Shown: positions 47,923-60,120 of the stretch, one piece after another | Layout of the letters: each line of letters opens with the position of its first letter | How positions within the stretch are numbered: position 1 is the stretch's first letter | DNA from: Linyphia triangularis | Lineage: Eukaryota > Arthropoda > Arachnida > Araneae > Linyphiidae | Direction: 5' to 3' | Assembly (NCBI GenBank): GCA_963978545.1 | Contig: OZ021722.1 | Coordinates: 15,814,801-15,878,800, forward strand | Length of the DNA: 64,000 bases | The notes under the pieces: generated by a model | Told to the model about the DNA's origin: nothing | What the model saw: the letters and a program-made list of their open reading frames with translations, nothing else | The model's database searches: none | Program-made: the position numbers and the translations under genes

Positions 47923-49583
47923 GCGCTCAGAAACTGTTTTGAGGCTTTATTTTACGTAGCATTGCTTCGATTTTGTGTACTAAAATAATATTTCATGAGC
48001 AAATTGATGATCAGAAAGAAATCAGGAGATGACTTTTATTATCCTAGGCTAAAAATTAAGGTTAAAAATCGAAAATTGAGAATTGGAAAATTGCCTAAGG
48101 ATTGGCAAGTTTAATGTATATTCAAAGGGATATAAAGATTTTTTTGGCAATAACCGAATTTTGAGAAGTAAAATTTCATTTTAATAACCACTTGAATGTG
48201 GAAATCGATTCGGATGACAATTTCTGTTACCCTAGTTGCAAAATGATTGTAAAATTTTGAAAATTTAGAAGTGTGAAATTTTCCTTACGGTTAACATTTG
48301 AAAAATTTTAAACGAAAATTTTGAAAGTTCAATTTTTAGGACCAACTTTAGACCCACTTCTTATTTAGTGAGTGTTATAAAATTCGAATAGGAGATTCTC
48401 CTACATATAAGCTTCAATATCACAAACCGGAAAAAATTTTGAAAATTTTACTTTTTGAACAATAATTCATTGAACAGTCCGCCATGTGTTTTCAATGGGG
48501 AAATTTTATTTTTGAGAAAATTGCACATTTCGAACCAACTATAGACCCACTTCTTATTTAGTGAGTGTTATAAAATTCGAATAGGAGATTCTCCTACATA
48601 TAAGCTTCAATATCACAAACCGGAAAAAAATTTGAAAATTTTACTTTTTGAAAAATTATTCATTGAATAGTCCGTCATGTGTTTTCAATGGCGAAATCTT
48701 ATTTTTGAGAAAATTGCACTTTTTGGAACACATTTAGACCCACTTCTTATTTAGTGAGTGTTATAAAATTCAAATTCGAGATTCTCCTATATATGAGCTT
48801 CAATATCACAAAACGGAAAAAATTTTGAAAATTTTACTTTTTGATCAATAATTCATTGAACAGTCCGCCATGTGTTTTCAATGGGGAAATTTTATTTTTT
48901 AGAAAATTGCACTTTTTGGAACAACTTTAGACCCACTTCTTATTTAGTGAGTGTTATAAAATTCAAATTCGAGATTCTCCTATATATGAGCTTCAATATC
49001 ACAAACCGGAAAAAATTTTGAAAATTTTACTTTTTGAAAAATAATTCAATGAACAGTCCGTCATGTGTATTCAATGGCGAAATCTTATTTTTGAGAAAAT
49101 TGCACTTTTTGGAACAACTTTAGACCCATTTTTTATTTAGTGAGTGTTATAAAATTGAAATTGGTTATTCTCCTATATATAAGCTTCAATATCACAAACG
49201 GGAAAAAATTTTGAAAATTTTAATTTTTGAACAATTATTCATTGAATAGTCCGCCATGTGAATTCATTGGGGAATTGTATTTTCGAGAAAATTGCTCAAA
49301 TGCTTTCAAATTGCGAATTGCAGTTGGATATATGTTTTATAGTTATTCTTGTACCAAATTTTAATTAAAAAAAGTATTCTAAAAATAAAAAATTCAATTT
49401 TTCGAAAATCTTGAAATATTTCAGTTTTGAGTGTATTTGAATGGAAAATTTCATTTTTAACAAATGGTTCCAAATTGTGTTTTTTTATTCAAAAACACAT
49501 TAAAAATCAAACAAATTTCAAAATTTTGGCAAAAAAAACTATTTTTGAATAGCTCTATGAGAAGTTGAAATTTTGAAACGAAA
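47923..49583 (+). repeat. HOR unit 30, 5 monomers, 1661 bp (gamma head, beta body)
   Basis: Monomers start at 48350, 48543, 48736, 48929 and 49122; tail from 49296. The head begins as gamma (aatcaggagatgac, ggctaaaaattaagg) but has beta ttccttacgg by 48290. The rest duplicates unit 29 at an exact 1661-bp offset. It looks like the product of an unequal exchange in the head between a beta and a gamma unit. Confidence 0.94.
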
Positions 49584-51055
49584 GCGCTCAGAAACTGTTT
49601 TGAGGCTTTATTTTACGTAGCATTGCTTCGATTTTGTGTACTAAAATAATATTTCATGAGCAAATTGATGATCAGAAAGAAACCAGGAGATGACTTTTAT
49701 TATCCTAGGCTAAAAATTAAGGTTAAAAATCGAAAATTGAGAATTGGAAAATTGCCTAAGGATTGGCAAGTTTAATGTATATTCAAAGGGATATAAAGAT
49801 TTTTTTGGCAATAACCGAATTTTGAGAAGTAAAATTTCATTTTAATAACCACTTGAATGTGGAAATCGATTCGGATGACAATATCTGTTACCCTAGTTGC
49901 AAAATGATTGTAAAATTTTGAAAATTTAGAAGTGTGAAATTTTCCATACTGTTAACATGGGAAAAATTTTAAACGAAAATTTTGAAAGTTCAGTTTTAAG
50001 AACCAACTTTAGACCCTCTTTTTATTTAGTGAGTGTTATAAAATTCGAATAGGAGATTTTCCTATATATGAGCTTCAATATCACAAACCGGAAAAAATTT
50101 TGAAAATTTTACTTTTTGAACAATAATTCATTGAACAGTCCGCCATGTGTTTTCAATGGGGAAATTTTATTTTTGAGAAAATTGCACATTTCGAACCAAC
50201 TATAGACCCACTTCTTATTTAGTGAGTGTTATAAAATTGGAATTGGAGATTCTCCTATATATAAGCTTCAATATCACACACCGGAAAAAAATTTGAAAAT
50301 TTTACTTTTTGAACAATAATTCATTGAACAGTCCGCCTTGTGTTTTCAATGGGGAAATTTTATTTTTTAGAAAATTGCACTTTTTGGAACAACTTTAGAC
50401 CCACTTCTTATTTAGTAAGTGTTATAAAAATTGGAATTGGATATTCTCCTATATATAAGCTTCAATATCACACACGGGAAAAAATTTTGAAAATTTTACT
50501 TTTTGAACAATTATTCATTGAATAGTCCACCATGTGTTTTCAATGGGGGAATTTTATTTTTTAGAAAATTGCACTTTTTGGAACAACTTTAGACCCACTT
50601 TTTATTTAGTGAGTGTTATAAAATTGAAAATGGAGACTCTCCTATATATAAGCTTCAATATCACAAACAGGAAAAAATTTTGAAAATTTTACTTTTTGAA
50701 CAATTATTCATTGAATAGTCCGCCATGTTATTTCAATGGGGAATTGTATTTTCAAGAAAATTGCTCAAATGCTTTCAAATTGCGAATTGCAGTTGGATAT
50801 ATGTTTTATAATTATTCTTGTACCAAATTTTAATTAAAAAAAAAGTATTCTAAAAATAAAAAATTCAATTTTTCGAAAATCTTGAAATATTTCAGTTTGG
50901 AGTGTATTTGAATGGAAAATTTCATTTTTAACAAATGGTTCCAAATTGTGTTTTTTTATTCAAAAACACATTAAAAATCAAACAAATTTCAAAATTTTAG
51001 CAAAAAAAAACTATTTTTGAATAGTTCTATGAGAAGGTGAAATTTTGAAACGAAA
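49584..51055 (+). repeat. HOR unit 31, 4 monomers, 1472 bp (gamma front, unit-10 rear)
   Basis: Monomers start at 50011, 50204, 50397 and 50591; tail from 50765. The front is gamma (accaggagatgac, acaatatctg, gttcagtttt, tttcgaaccaac). From about 50235 it follows unit 10 (ggaattgg with cacaccgg, caaacagg, ccatgttattt). The tail ends tagttctatgagaaggtg and a delta unit follows. Private changes include ccgccttgtg near 50338 and agaccctctt at the first monomer. Confidence 0.93.
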
Positions 51056-52138
51056 GCGCTCAGAAACTGTTTTGAGGCTTTATTTTACGTAGCATTGCTT
51101 CGATTTTGTGTACTAAAATAATATTTCATGAGCAAATTGATGATCAGAAAGAAATCGGAAGATTACTTGTATTATCCTAGGCTACAAGTTAAGGTTAAAA
51201 TTCGAAATTTGAGAATTGGAAAATAGCCTATGGATTGGCAAGTTTAATGTATTTTCAAAGGGATATAAAGATTTTTTTGGCAATAACCGAATTTTGAGAA
51301 GTAAAATTTCATTTTAATAACCACTTGAATGTGGAAATCGATTCGGATGACAATTTCTGTTACCATAGTCGCAAAATGATTGTAAAATTTTGAAAATTCA
51401 GAAGTGCTAAATTTTCCATACTGTTAACATGGGAAAAATTTTAAACCAAAATTGTGAAAGTTCAATTTTTAGGACCAACTTTAGACCCACTTCTTATTTA
51501 GTGAGTGTTATAAAATTCGAATAGGAGATTCTCCTATATATGAGCTTCAATATCACAAACCGGAAAAAATTTTGAAAATATTCCTTTTTCAAAAATAATT
51601 CATTGAACAGTCCGTCATGTGTTTTCAATGGCGAAATCTTATTTTTGAGAAAATTGCACTTTTTGGAACAACTTTAGACCCACTTTTTATTTAGTGAGTG
51701 TTATAAAATTGAAATTGGATATTCTCCTATATATAATCTTCAATATCACAAACGGGAAAAAATTTTGAAAATTTTAATTTTTGAACAATTATTCATTGAA
51801 TAGTCCGCCATGTGAATTCATTGGGGAATTGTATTTTCGAGAAAATTGCTCAAATGCTTTCAAATTACGAATTGCAGTTGGATATATGTTTTATAGTTAT
51901 TCTTGTACCAAATTTTAATTAAAAAAAAGTATTCTAAAAATAAAAAATTCAATATTTCGAAAATCTTGAAATATTTCAGTTTTGAGTGTATTTGAATGGA
52001 AAATTTCATTTTTAACAAATGGTTCCAAATTGTGTTTTTTTATTCAAAAACACATTAAAAATCAAACAAATTTCAAAATTTTGGCAAAAAAAACTATTTT
52101 TGAATAGCTCTATGAGAAGTTGAAATTTTGAAACGAAA
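51056..52138 (+). repeat. HOR unit 32, 2 monomers, 1083 bp (delta)
   Basis: Monomers start at 51483 and 51676; tail from 51850. It has all unit 6 markers (ctacaagttaagg, aaaatagcctatgg, accatagtcgc, caatatttcg). The second monomer reads tatataatcttc, losing the HindIII site, a change shared with unit 35 only. It opens the ~5364-bp super-repeat. Confidence 0.95.
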
Positions 52139-54757
52139 GCGCTCAGAAACTGTTTTGAGGCTTTATTTTACGTAGCATTAGTTCGATTTTGTGTACTAAA
52201 ATAACATTTCATGAGCAAATTGATGATCAGAAAGAAATCGGAAGATGACTTTTATTATCCTAGGCTACAAATTAAGGTTAAAACTCGAAAATTGAGAATT
52301 GGAAAATTGCCTAAGGATTGGCAAGTTTAATGTATATTCAAAGGGATATAAAGATTTTTTGGCAATAACCGAATTTTGAGAAGTAAAATTTCATTTTAAT
52401 AACCACTTGAATGTGGAAATCGATTCGGATGACAATTTCTGTTACCCTAGTTGCAAAATGATTGTAAAATTTTGAAAATTCAGAAGTGTGTAATTTTCCA
52501 TACTGTTAACATGGGAAAAATTTTAAACGAAAATTTTGAAAGTTCAATTTTTAGGACCAACTTTAGACCCACTTCTTATTTAGTGAGTGTTATAAAATTC
52601 GAATAGGAGATTCTCCTATATATGAGCTTCAATATCACGAACCGGAAAAAATTTTGAAAATTTTACTTTTTGAAAAATAATTCATTGAACAGTCCGTCAT
52701 GTGTTTTCAATGGCGAAATCTTATTTTTGAGAAAATTGCACTTTTCGGAACAACTTTAGACCCACTTCTTATTTAGTGAGTGTTATAAAATTCAAATTCG
52801 AGATATATGAGCTTCAATATCACAAACCGGAAAAAATTTTGAAAATTTTACCTTTTGAACAATATTTCATTGAACAGTCCGCCATGTGTTTTCAATGGGG
52901 AAATTTTATTTTTGAGAAATTTGCACATTTTGAACCAACTATAGACCCACTTCTTATTTAGTGAGTGTTATAAAATTGGAATTAGAGATTCTCCTATATA
53001 TAAGCTTCAATATCACACACGGGAAAAAATTTTGAAAATTTTAATTTTTGAACAATTATTCATTGAATAGTCCACCATGTGTTTTCAATGGGGGAATTTT
53101 ATTTTTTAGAAAATTGCACTTTTTGGAACAACTTTAGACCCACTTTTTATTTAGTGAGTGTTATATAATTGAAAATGGAGATTCTCCTATATATAAGCTT
53201 CAATATCACACAATGGAAAAAATTTTGAAAATTTTACTTTTTGAACAATAATTCATTGAACAGTCCGCCATGTGTTTTCAATGGGGAAATTTTATTTTTT
53301 AGAAAATTGCACTTTTTGGAGCAACTTTAGACCCACTTCTTATTTAGTAAGTGTTATAAAATTGGAATTAGAGATTCTCCTATATATAAGCTTCAATATC
53401 ACACACGGGAAAAAATTTTGAAAATTTTAATTTTTGAACAATTATTCATTGAACAGTCCGTCATGTGTTTTCAATGGCGAAATCTTATTTTTGAGAAAAT
53501 TGCACTTTTTGGAACAACTTTAGACCCACTTCTTATTTAGTGAGTGTTATAAAATTCAAATTCGAGATTCTCCTATATATGAGCTTCGATATCACAAACC
53601 AGAAAAAATTTTGAAAATTTTACTTTTTGAACAATAATTCATTGAACAGTCCGCCATGTGTTTTCAATGGCGAAATCTTATTTTTTAGAAAATTGCACTT
53701 TTTGGAACAACTTTAGACCCACTTCTTATTTAGTGAGTGTTATAAAATTCAAATTCGAGATTCTCCTATATATGAGCTTCAATATCACAAACCGGAAAAA
53801 ATTTTGAAAATTTTACTTTTTGAACAATAATTCATTGAACAGTCCGCCATGTGTTTTCAATGGGGAAATTTTATTTTTTAGAAAATTGCACTTTTTGGAG
53901 CAACTTTAGACCCACTTCTTATTTAGTAAGTGTTATAAAATTGGAATAAGAGATTCTCCTATATATAAGCTTCAATATCACACACGGGAAAAAATTTTGA
54001 AAATTTTAATTTTTGAACAATTATTCATTGAACAGTCCGTCATGTGTTTTCAATGGCGAAATCTTATTTTTGAGAAAATTGCACTTTTTGGAACAACTTT
54101 AGACCCACTTCTTATTTAGTGAGTGTTATAAAATTCAAATTCGAGATTCTCCTATATATGAGCTTCGATATCACAAACCGGAAAAAATTTTGAAAATTTT
54201 ACTTTTTGAACAATAATTCATTGAACAGTCCGCCATGTGTTTTCAATGGCGAAATCTTATTTTTTAGAAAATTGCACTTTTTTGAACAAATTTAGACCCA
54301 CTTTTTATTTAGTGAGTGTTATAAATTTGAAATTGGATATTCTCCTATATATAAGCTTCAATATAACAAATGGGAAAAAAATTTGAAAATTTTAATTTTT
54401 GAACAATTATTCATTGAATAGTCCGCCATGTGATTTCAATGGGGAATTGTATTTTCGAGAAAATTGCTCAAATGCTTTCAAATTGCGAATTGCAGTTGGA
54501 TATATGTTTTATAGTTATTCTTGTACCAAATTTTAATTAAAAAAAAGTATTCTAAAAATAAAAAATTCAATTTTTCGAAAATCTTGAAATATTTCAGTTT
54601 TGAGTGCATTTGAATTGAAAATTTCATTTTTAACAAATGGTTCCAAATTGTGTTTTTTTTATTCAAAAACACATTAAAAATCAAACAAATTTCAAAATTT
54701 TGGCAAAAAAAATTATTTTTGAATAGCTCTATGAGAAGTTGAAATTTTGAAACGGAA
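52139..54757 (+). repeat. HOR unit 33, 10 monomers, 2619 bp (alpha)
   Basis: Monomers start at 52565, 52758, 52943, 53136, 53329, 53522, 53715, 53908, 54101 and 54294; tail from 54468. It includes the 185-bp second monomer and the fifth (ggaattag) monomer that unit 36 lacks. It lacks the final caaattcg/cttcaat monomer: cgaaatctt runs directly into ttttttgaacaaattt before the last one. Private variants are gcattagttcg and aaactcg in the head. Confidence 0.94.
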
Positions 54758-56419
54758 GCGCTCAGAAACTGTTTTGAGGCTTTATTTTACGTTGCATTGC
54801 TTCGATTTTGTGTACTAAAATAATATTTCATGAGCAAATTGATGATCAGAAAGAAATCGGAAGATGACTTTTATTATCCTAGGCTACAAATTAAGGTTAA
54901 AATTCGAAAATTGAGAATTGGAAAATTGCCTAAGGATTGGCAAGTTTAATGTATATTCAAAGGGATATAAAGATTTTTTTGGCAATAACCGAATTTTGAG
55001 AAGTAAAATTTCATTTTAATAACCACTTGAATGTGGAAATCGATTCGGATGACAATTTCTGTTACCCTAGTTGCAAAATGATTGTAAAATTTTGAAAATT
55101 TAGAAGTGTGAAATTTTCCTTACGGTTAACATTTAAAAAAATTTAAACGAAAATTTTGAAAGTTCAATTTTTAGGACCAACTTTAGACCCACTTCTTATT
55201 TAGTGAGTGTTATAAAATTCGAATAGGAGATTCTCCTACATATAAGCTTCAATATCACAAAACGGAAAAAATTTTGAAAATTTTACTTTTTGAACAATAA
55301 TTCATTGAACAGTCCGCCATGTGTTTTCAATGGGGAAATTTTATTTTTGAGAAAATTGCACATTTCGAACCAACTATAGACCCACTTCTTATTTAGTGAG
55401 TGTTATAAAATTCGAATAGGAGATTCTCCTACATATAAGCTTCAATATCACAAACCGGAAAAAAATTTGAAAATTTTACTTTTTGAAAAATTATTCATTG
55501 AATAGTCCGTCATGTGTTTTCAATGGCGAAATCTTATTTTTGAGAAAATTGCACTTTTTGGAACACATTTAGACCCACTTCTTATTTAGTGAGTGTTATA
55601 AAATTCAAATTCGAGATTCTCCTATATATGAGCTTCAATATCACAAAACGGAAAAAATTTTGAAAATTTTACTTTTTGATCAATAATTCATTGAACAGTC
55701 CGCCATGTGTTTTCAATGGGGAAATTTTATTTTTTAGAAAATTGCACTTTTTGGAACAACTTTAGACCCACTTCTTATTTAGTGAGTGTTATAAAATTCA
55801 AATTCGAGATTCTCCTATATATGAGCTTCTTTATCACAAACCGGAAAAAATTTTGAAAATTTTACTTTTTGAAAAATAATTCAATGAACAGTCCGTCATG
55901 TGTATTCAATGGCGAAATCTTATTTTTGAGAAAATTGCACTTTTTGGAACAACTTTAGACCCATTTTTTATTTAGTGAGTGTTATAAAATTGAAATTGGA
56001 TATTCTCCTATATATAAGCTTCAATATCACAAACGGGAAAAAATTTTGAAAATTTTAATTTTTGAACAATTATTCATTGAATAGTCCGCCATGTGAATTC
56101 ATTGGGGAATTGTATTTTCGAGAAAATTGCTCAAATGCTTTCAAATTGCGAATTGCAGTTGGATATATGTTTTATAGTTATTCTTGTACCAAATTTTAAT
56201 TAAAAAAAGTATTCTAAAAATAAAAAATTCAATTTTTCGAAAATCTTGAAATATTTCAGTTTTGAGTGTATTTGAATGGAAAATTTCATTTTTAACAAAT
56301 GGTTCCAAATTGTGTTTTTTTATTCAAAAACACATTAAAAATCAAACAAATTTCAAAATTTTAGCAAAAAAAAACTATTTTTGAATAGTTCTATGAGAAG
56401 GTGAAATTTTGAAACGAAA
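54758..56419 (+). repeat. HOR unit 34, 5 monomers, 1662 bp (beta, delta-linking tail end)
   Basis: Monomers start at 55185, 55378, 55571, 55764 and 55957; tail from 56131. The body is beta. The tail begins beta-like (short A-run, gttttgagtg) but ends with tttagcaaaaa and tagttctatgagaaggtg as in units 5 and 31, so an exchange lies within about 56300-56370. That end is followed by a delta unit. Private variants include aacatttaaaaaaa in the head and cttctttatcac near 55828. Confidence 0.93.
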
Positions 56420-57501
56420 GCGCTCAGAAACTGTTTTGAGGCTTTATTTTACGTAGCATTGCTTCGATTTTGTGTACTAAAATAATATTTCATGAGCAAA
56501 TTGATGATCAGAAAGAAATCGGAAGATTACTTGTATTATCCTAGGCTACAAGTTAAGGTTAAAATTCGAAATTTGAGAATTGGAAAATAGCCTATGGATT
56601 GGCAAGTTTAATGTATTTTCAAAGGGATATAAAGATTTTTTTGGCAATAACCGAATTTTGAGAAGTAAAATTTCATTTTAATAACCACTTGAATGTGGAA
56701 ATCGATTCGGATGACAATTTCTGTTACCATAGTCGCAAAATGATTGTAAAATTTTGAAAATTCAGAAGTGCTAAATTTTCCATACTGTTAACATGGGAAA
56801 AATTTTAAACCAAAATTGTGAAAGTTCAATTTTTAGGACCAACTTTAGACCCACTTCTTATTTAGTGAGTGTTATAAAATTCGAATAGGAGATTCTCCTA
56901 CATATGAGCTTCAATATCACAAACCGGAAAAATTTTGAAAATATTCCTTTTTCAAAAATAATTCATTGAACAGTCCGTCATGTGTTTTCAATGGCGAAAT
57001 CTTATTTTTGAGAAAATTGCACTTTTTGGAACAACTTTAGACCCACTTTTTATTTAGTGAGTGTTATAAAATTGAAATTGGATATTCTCCTATATATAAT
57101 CTTCAATATCACAAACGGGAAAAAATTTTGAAAATTTTAATTTTTGAACAATTATTCATTGAATAGTCCGCCATGTGAATTCATTGGGGAATTGTATTTT
57201 CGAGAAAATTGCTCAAATGCTTTCAAATTACGAATTGCAGTTGGATATATGTTTTATAGTTATTCTTGTACCAAATTTTAATTAAAAAAAAGTATTCTAA
57301 AAATAAAAAATTCAATATTTCGAAAATCTTGAAATATTTCAGTTTTGAGTGTATTTGAATGGAAAATTTCATTTTTAACAAATGGTTCCAAATTGTGTTT
57401 TTTTATTCAAAAACACATTAAAAATCAAACAAATTTCAAAATTTTGGCAAAAAAAACTATTTTTGAATAGCTCTATGAGAAGTTGAAATTTTGAAACGAA
57501 A
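56420..57501 (+). repeat. HOR unit 35, 2 monomers, 1082 bp (delta)
   Basis: Monomers start at 56847 and 57039; tail from 57213. It is nearly identical to unit 32, 5364 bp upstream, including tatataatcttc. It differs by acatatgagc in the first monomer and one A fewer in the following A-run, which explains the 1-bp length difference. Confidence 0.95.
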
Positions 57502-60120
57502 GCGCTCAGAAACTGTTTTGAGGCTTTATTTTACGTAGCATTGCTTCGATTTTGTGTACTAAAATAACATTTCATGAGCAAATTGATGATCAGAAAGAAA
57601 TCGGAAGATGACTTTTATTATCCTAGGCTACAAATTAAGGTTAAAAATCGAAAATTGAGAATTGGAAAATTGCCTAAGGATTGGCAAGTTTAATGTATAT
57701 TCAAAGGGATATAAAGATTTTTTGGCAATAACCGAATTTTGAGAAGTAAAATTTCATTTTAATAACCACTTGAATGTGGAAATCGATTCGGATGACAATT
57801 TCTGTTACCCTAGTTGCAAAATGATTGTAAAATTTTGAAAATTCAGAAGTGTGTAATTTTCCATACTGTTAACATGTGAAAAACTTTAAACGAAAATTTT
57901 GAAAGTTCAATTTTTAGGACCAACTTTAGACCCACTTCTTATTTAGTGAGTGTTATAAAATTCGAATAGGAGATTCTCCTATATATGAGCTTCAATATCA
58001 CAAACCGGAAAAAATTTTGAAAATTTTACTTTTTGAAAAATAATTCATTGAACAGTCCGTCATGTGTTTTCAATGGCGAAATCTTATTTTTGAGAAAATT
58101 GCACTTTTCGGAACAACTTTAGACCCACTTCTTATTTAGTGAGTGTTATAAAATTCAAATTCGAGATATATGAGCTTCAATATCACAAACCGGAAAAAAT
58201 TTTGAAAATTTTACCTTTTGAACAATATTTCATTGAACAGTCCGCCATGTGTTTTCAATGTGGAAATTTTATTTTTGAGAAATTTGCACATTTTGAACCA
58301 ACTATAGACCCACTTCTTATTTAGTGAGTGTTATAAAATTGGAATTAGAGATTCTCCTATATATAAGCTTCAATATCACACACGGGAAAAAATTTTGAAA
58401 ATTTTAATTTTTGAACAATTATTCATTGAATAGTCCACCATGTGTTTTCAATGGGGGAATTTTATTTTTTAGAAAATTGCACTTTTTGGAACAACTTTAG
58501 ACCCACTTTTTATTTAGTGAGTGTTATATAATTGAAAATGGAGATTCTCCTATATATAAGCTTCAATATCACACAATGGAAAAAATTTTGAAAATTTTAC
58601 TTTCTGAACAATAATTCATTGAACAGTCCGCCATGTGTTTTCAATGGGGAAATTTTATTTTTTAGAAAATTGCACTTTTTGGAGCAACTTTAGACCCACT
58701 TCTTATTTAGTGAGTGTTATAAAATTCAAATTCGAGATTCTCCTATATATGAGCTTCGATATCACAAACCAGAAAAAATTTTGAAAATTTTACTTTTTGA
58801 ACAATAATTCATTGAACAGTCCGCCATGTGTTTTCAACGGCGAAATCTTATTTTTTAGAAAATTGCACTTTTTGGAACAACTTTAGACCCACTTCTTATT
58901 TAGTGAGTGTTATAAAATTCAAATTCGAGATTCTCCTATATATGAGCTTCAATATCACAAACCGGAAAAAATTTTGAAAATTTTACTTTTTGAACAATAA
59001 TTCATTGAACAGTCCGCCATGTGTTTTCAATGGGGAAATTTTATTTTTTAGAAAATTGCACTTTTTGGAGCAACTTTAGACCCACTTCTTATTTAGTAAG
59101 TGTTATAAAATTGGAATAAGAGATTCTCCTATATATAAGCTTCAATATCACACACGGGAAAAAATTTTGAAAATTTTAATTTTTGAACAATTATTCATTG
59201 AACAGTCCGTCATGTGTTTTCAATGGCGAAATCTTATTTTTGAGAAAATTGCACTTTTTGGAACAACTTTAGACCCACTTCTTATTTAGTGAGTGTTATA
59301 AAATTCAAATTCGAGATTCTCCTATATATGAGCTTCGATATCACAAACCGGAAAAAATTTTGAAAATTTTACTTTTTGAACAATAATTCATTGAACAGTC
59401 CGCCATGTGTTTTCAATGGCGAAATCTTATTTTTTAGAAAATTGCACTTTTTGGAACAACTTTAGACCCACTTCTTATTTAGTGAGTGTTATAAAATTCA
59501 AATTCGAGATTCTCCTATATATGAGCTTCAATATCACAAACCGGAAAAATTTTTGAAAATTTTACTTTTTGAACAATAATTCATTGAACAGTCCGCCATG
59601 TGTTTTCAATGGAGAAATTTTATTTTTTAGAAAATTGCACTTTTTTGAACAACTTTAGACCCACTTTTTATTTAGTGAGTGTTATAAATTTGAAATTGGA
59701 TATTCTCCTATATATAAGCTTCAATATAACAAACGGGAAAAAAATTTGAAAATTTTAATTTTTGAACAATTATTCATTGAATAGTCCGCCATGTGATTTC
59801 AATGGGGAATTGTATTTTCGAGAAAATTGCTCAAATGCTTTCAAATTGCGAATTGCAGTTGGATATATGTTTTATAGTTATTCTTGTACCAAATTTTAAT
59901 TAAAAAAAAGTATTCTAAAAATAAAAAATTCAATTTTTCGAAAATCTTGAAATATTTCAGTTTTGAGTGCATTTGAATTGAAAATTTCATTTTTAACAAA
60001 TGGTTCCAAATTGTGTTTTTTTTATTCAAAAACACATTAAAAATCAAACAAATTTCAAAATTTTGGCAAAAAAAATTATTTTTGAATAGCTCTATGAGAA
60101 GTTGAAATTTTGAAACGGAA
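57502..60120 (+). repeat. HOR unit 36, 10 monomers, 2619 bp (alpha)
   Basis: Monomers start at 57928, 58121, 58306, 58499, 58692, 58885, 59078, 59271, 59464 and 59657; tail from 59831. Same total length as unit 33 but a different composition: it lacks the fifth (ggaattag) monomer and keeps both caaattcg monomers before the last. Private variants include acatgtgaaaaac, caatgtggaaat, ctttctgaac and tcaacggcg. Confidence 0.94.

Noticed and set aside
5031..58324. 61-codon frames at 5031, 50340, 52776 and 58139
   Set aside because: They begin at GTG inside the monomer and are open only in a few monomer combinations; the same DNA elsewhere carries stops.
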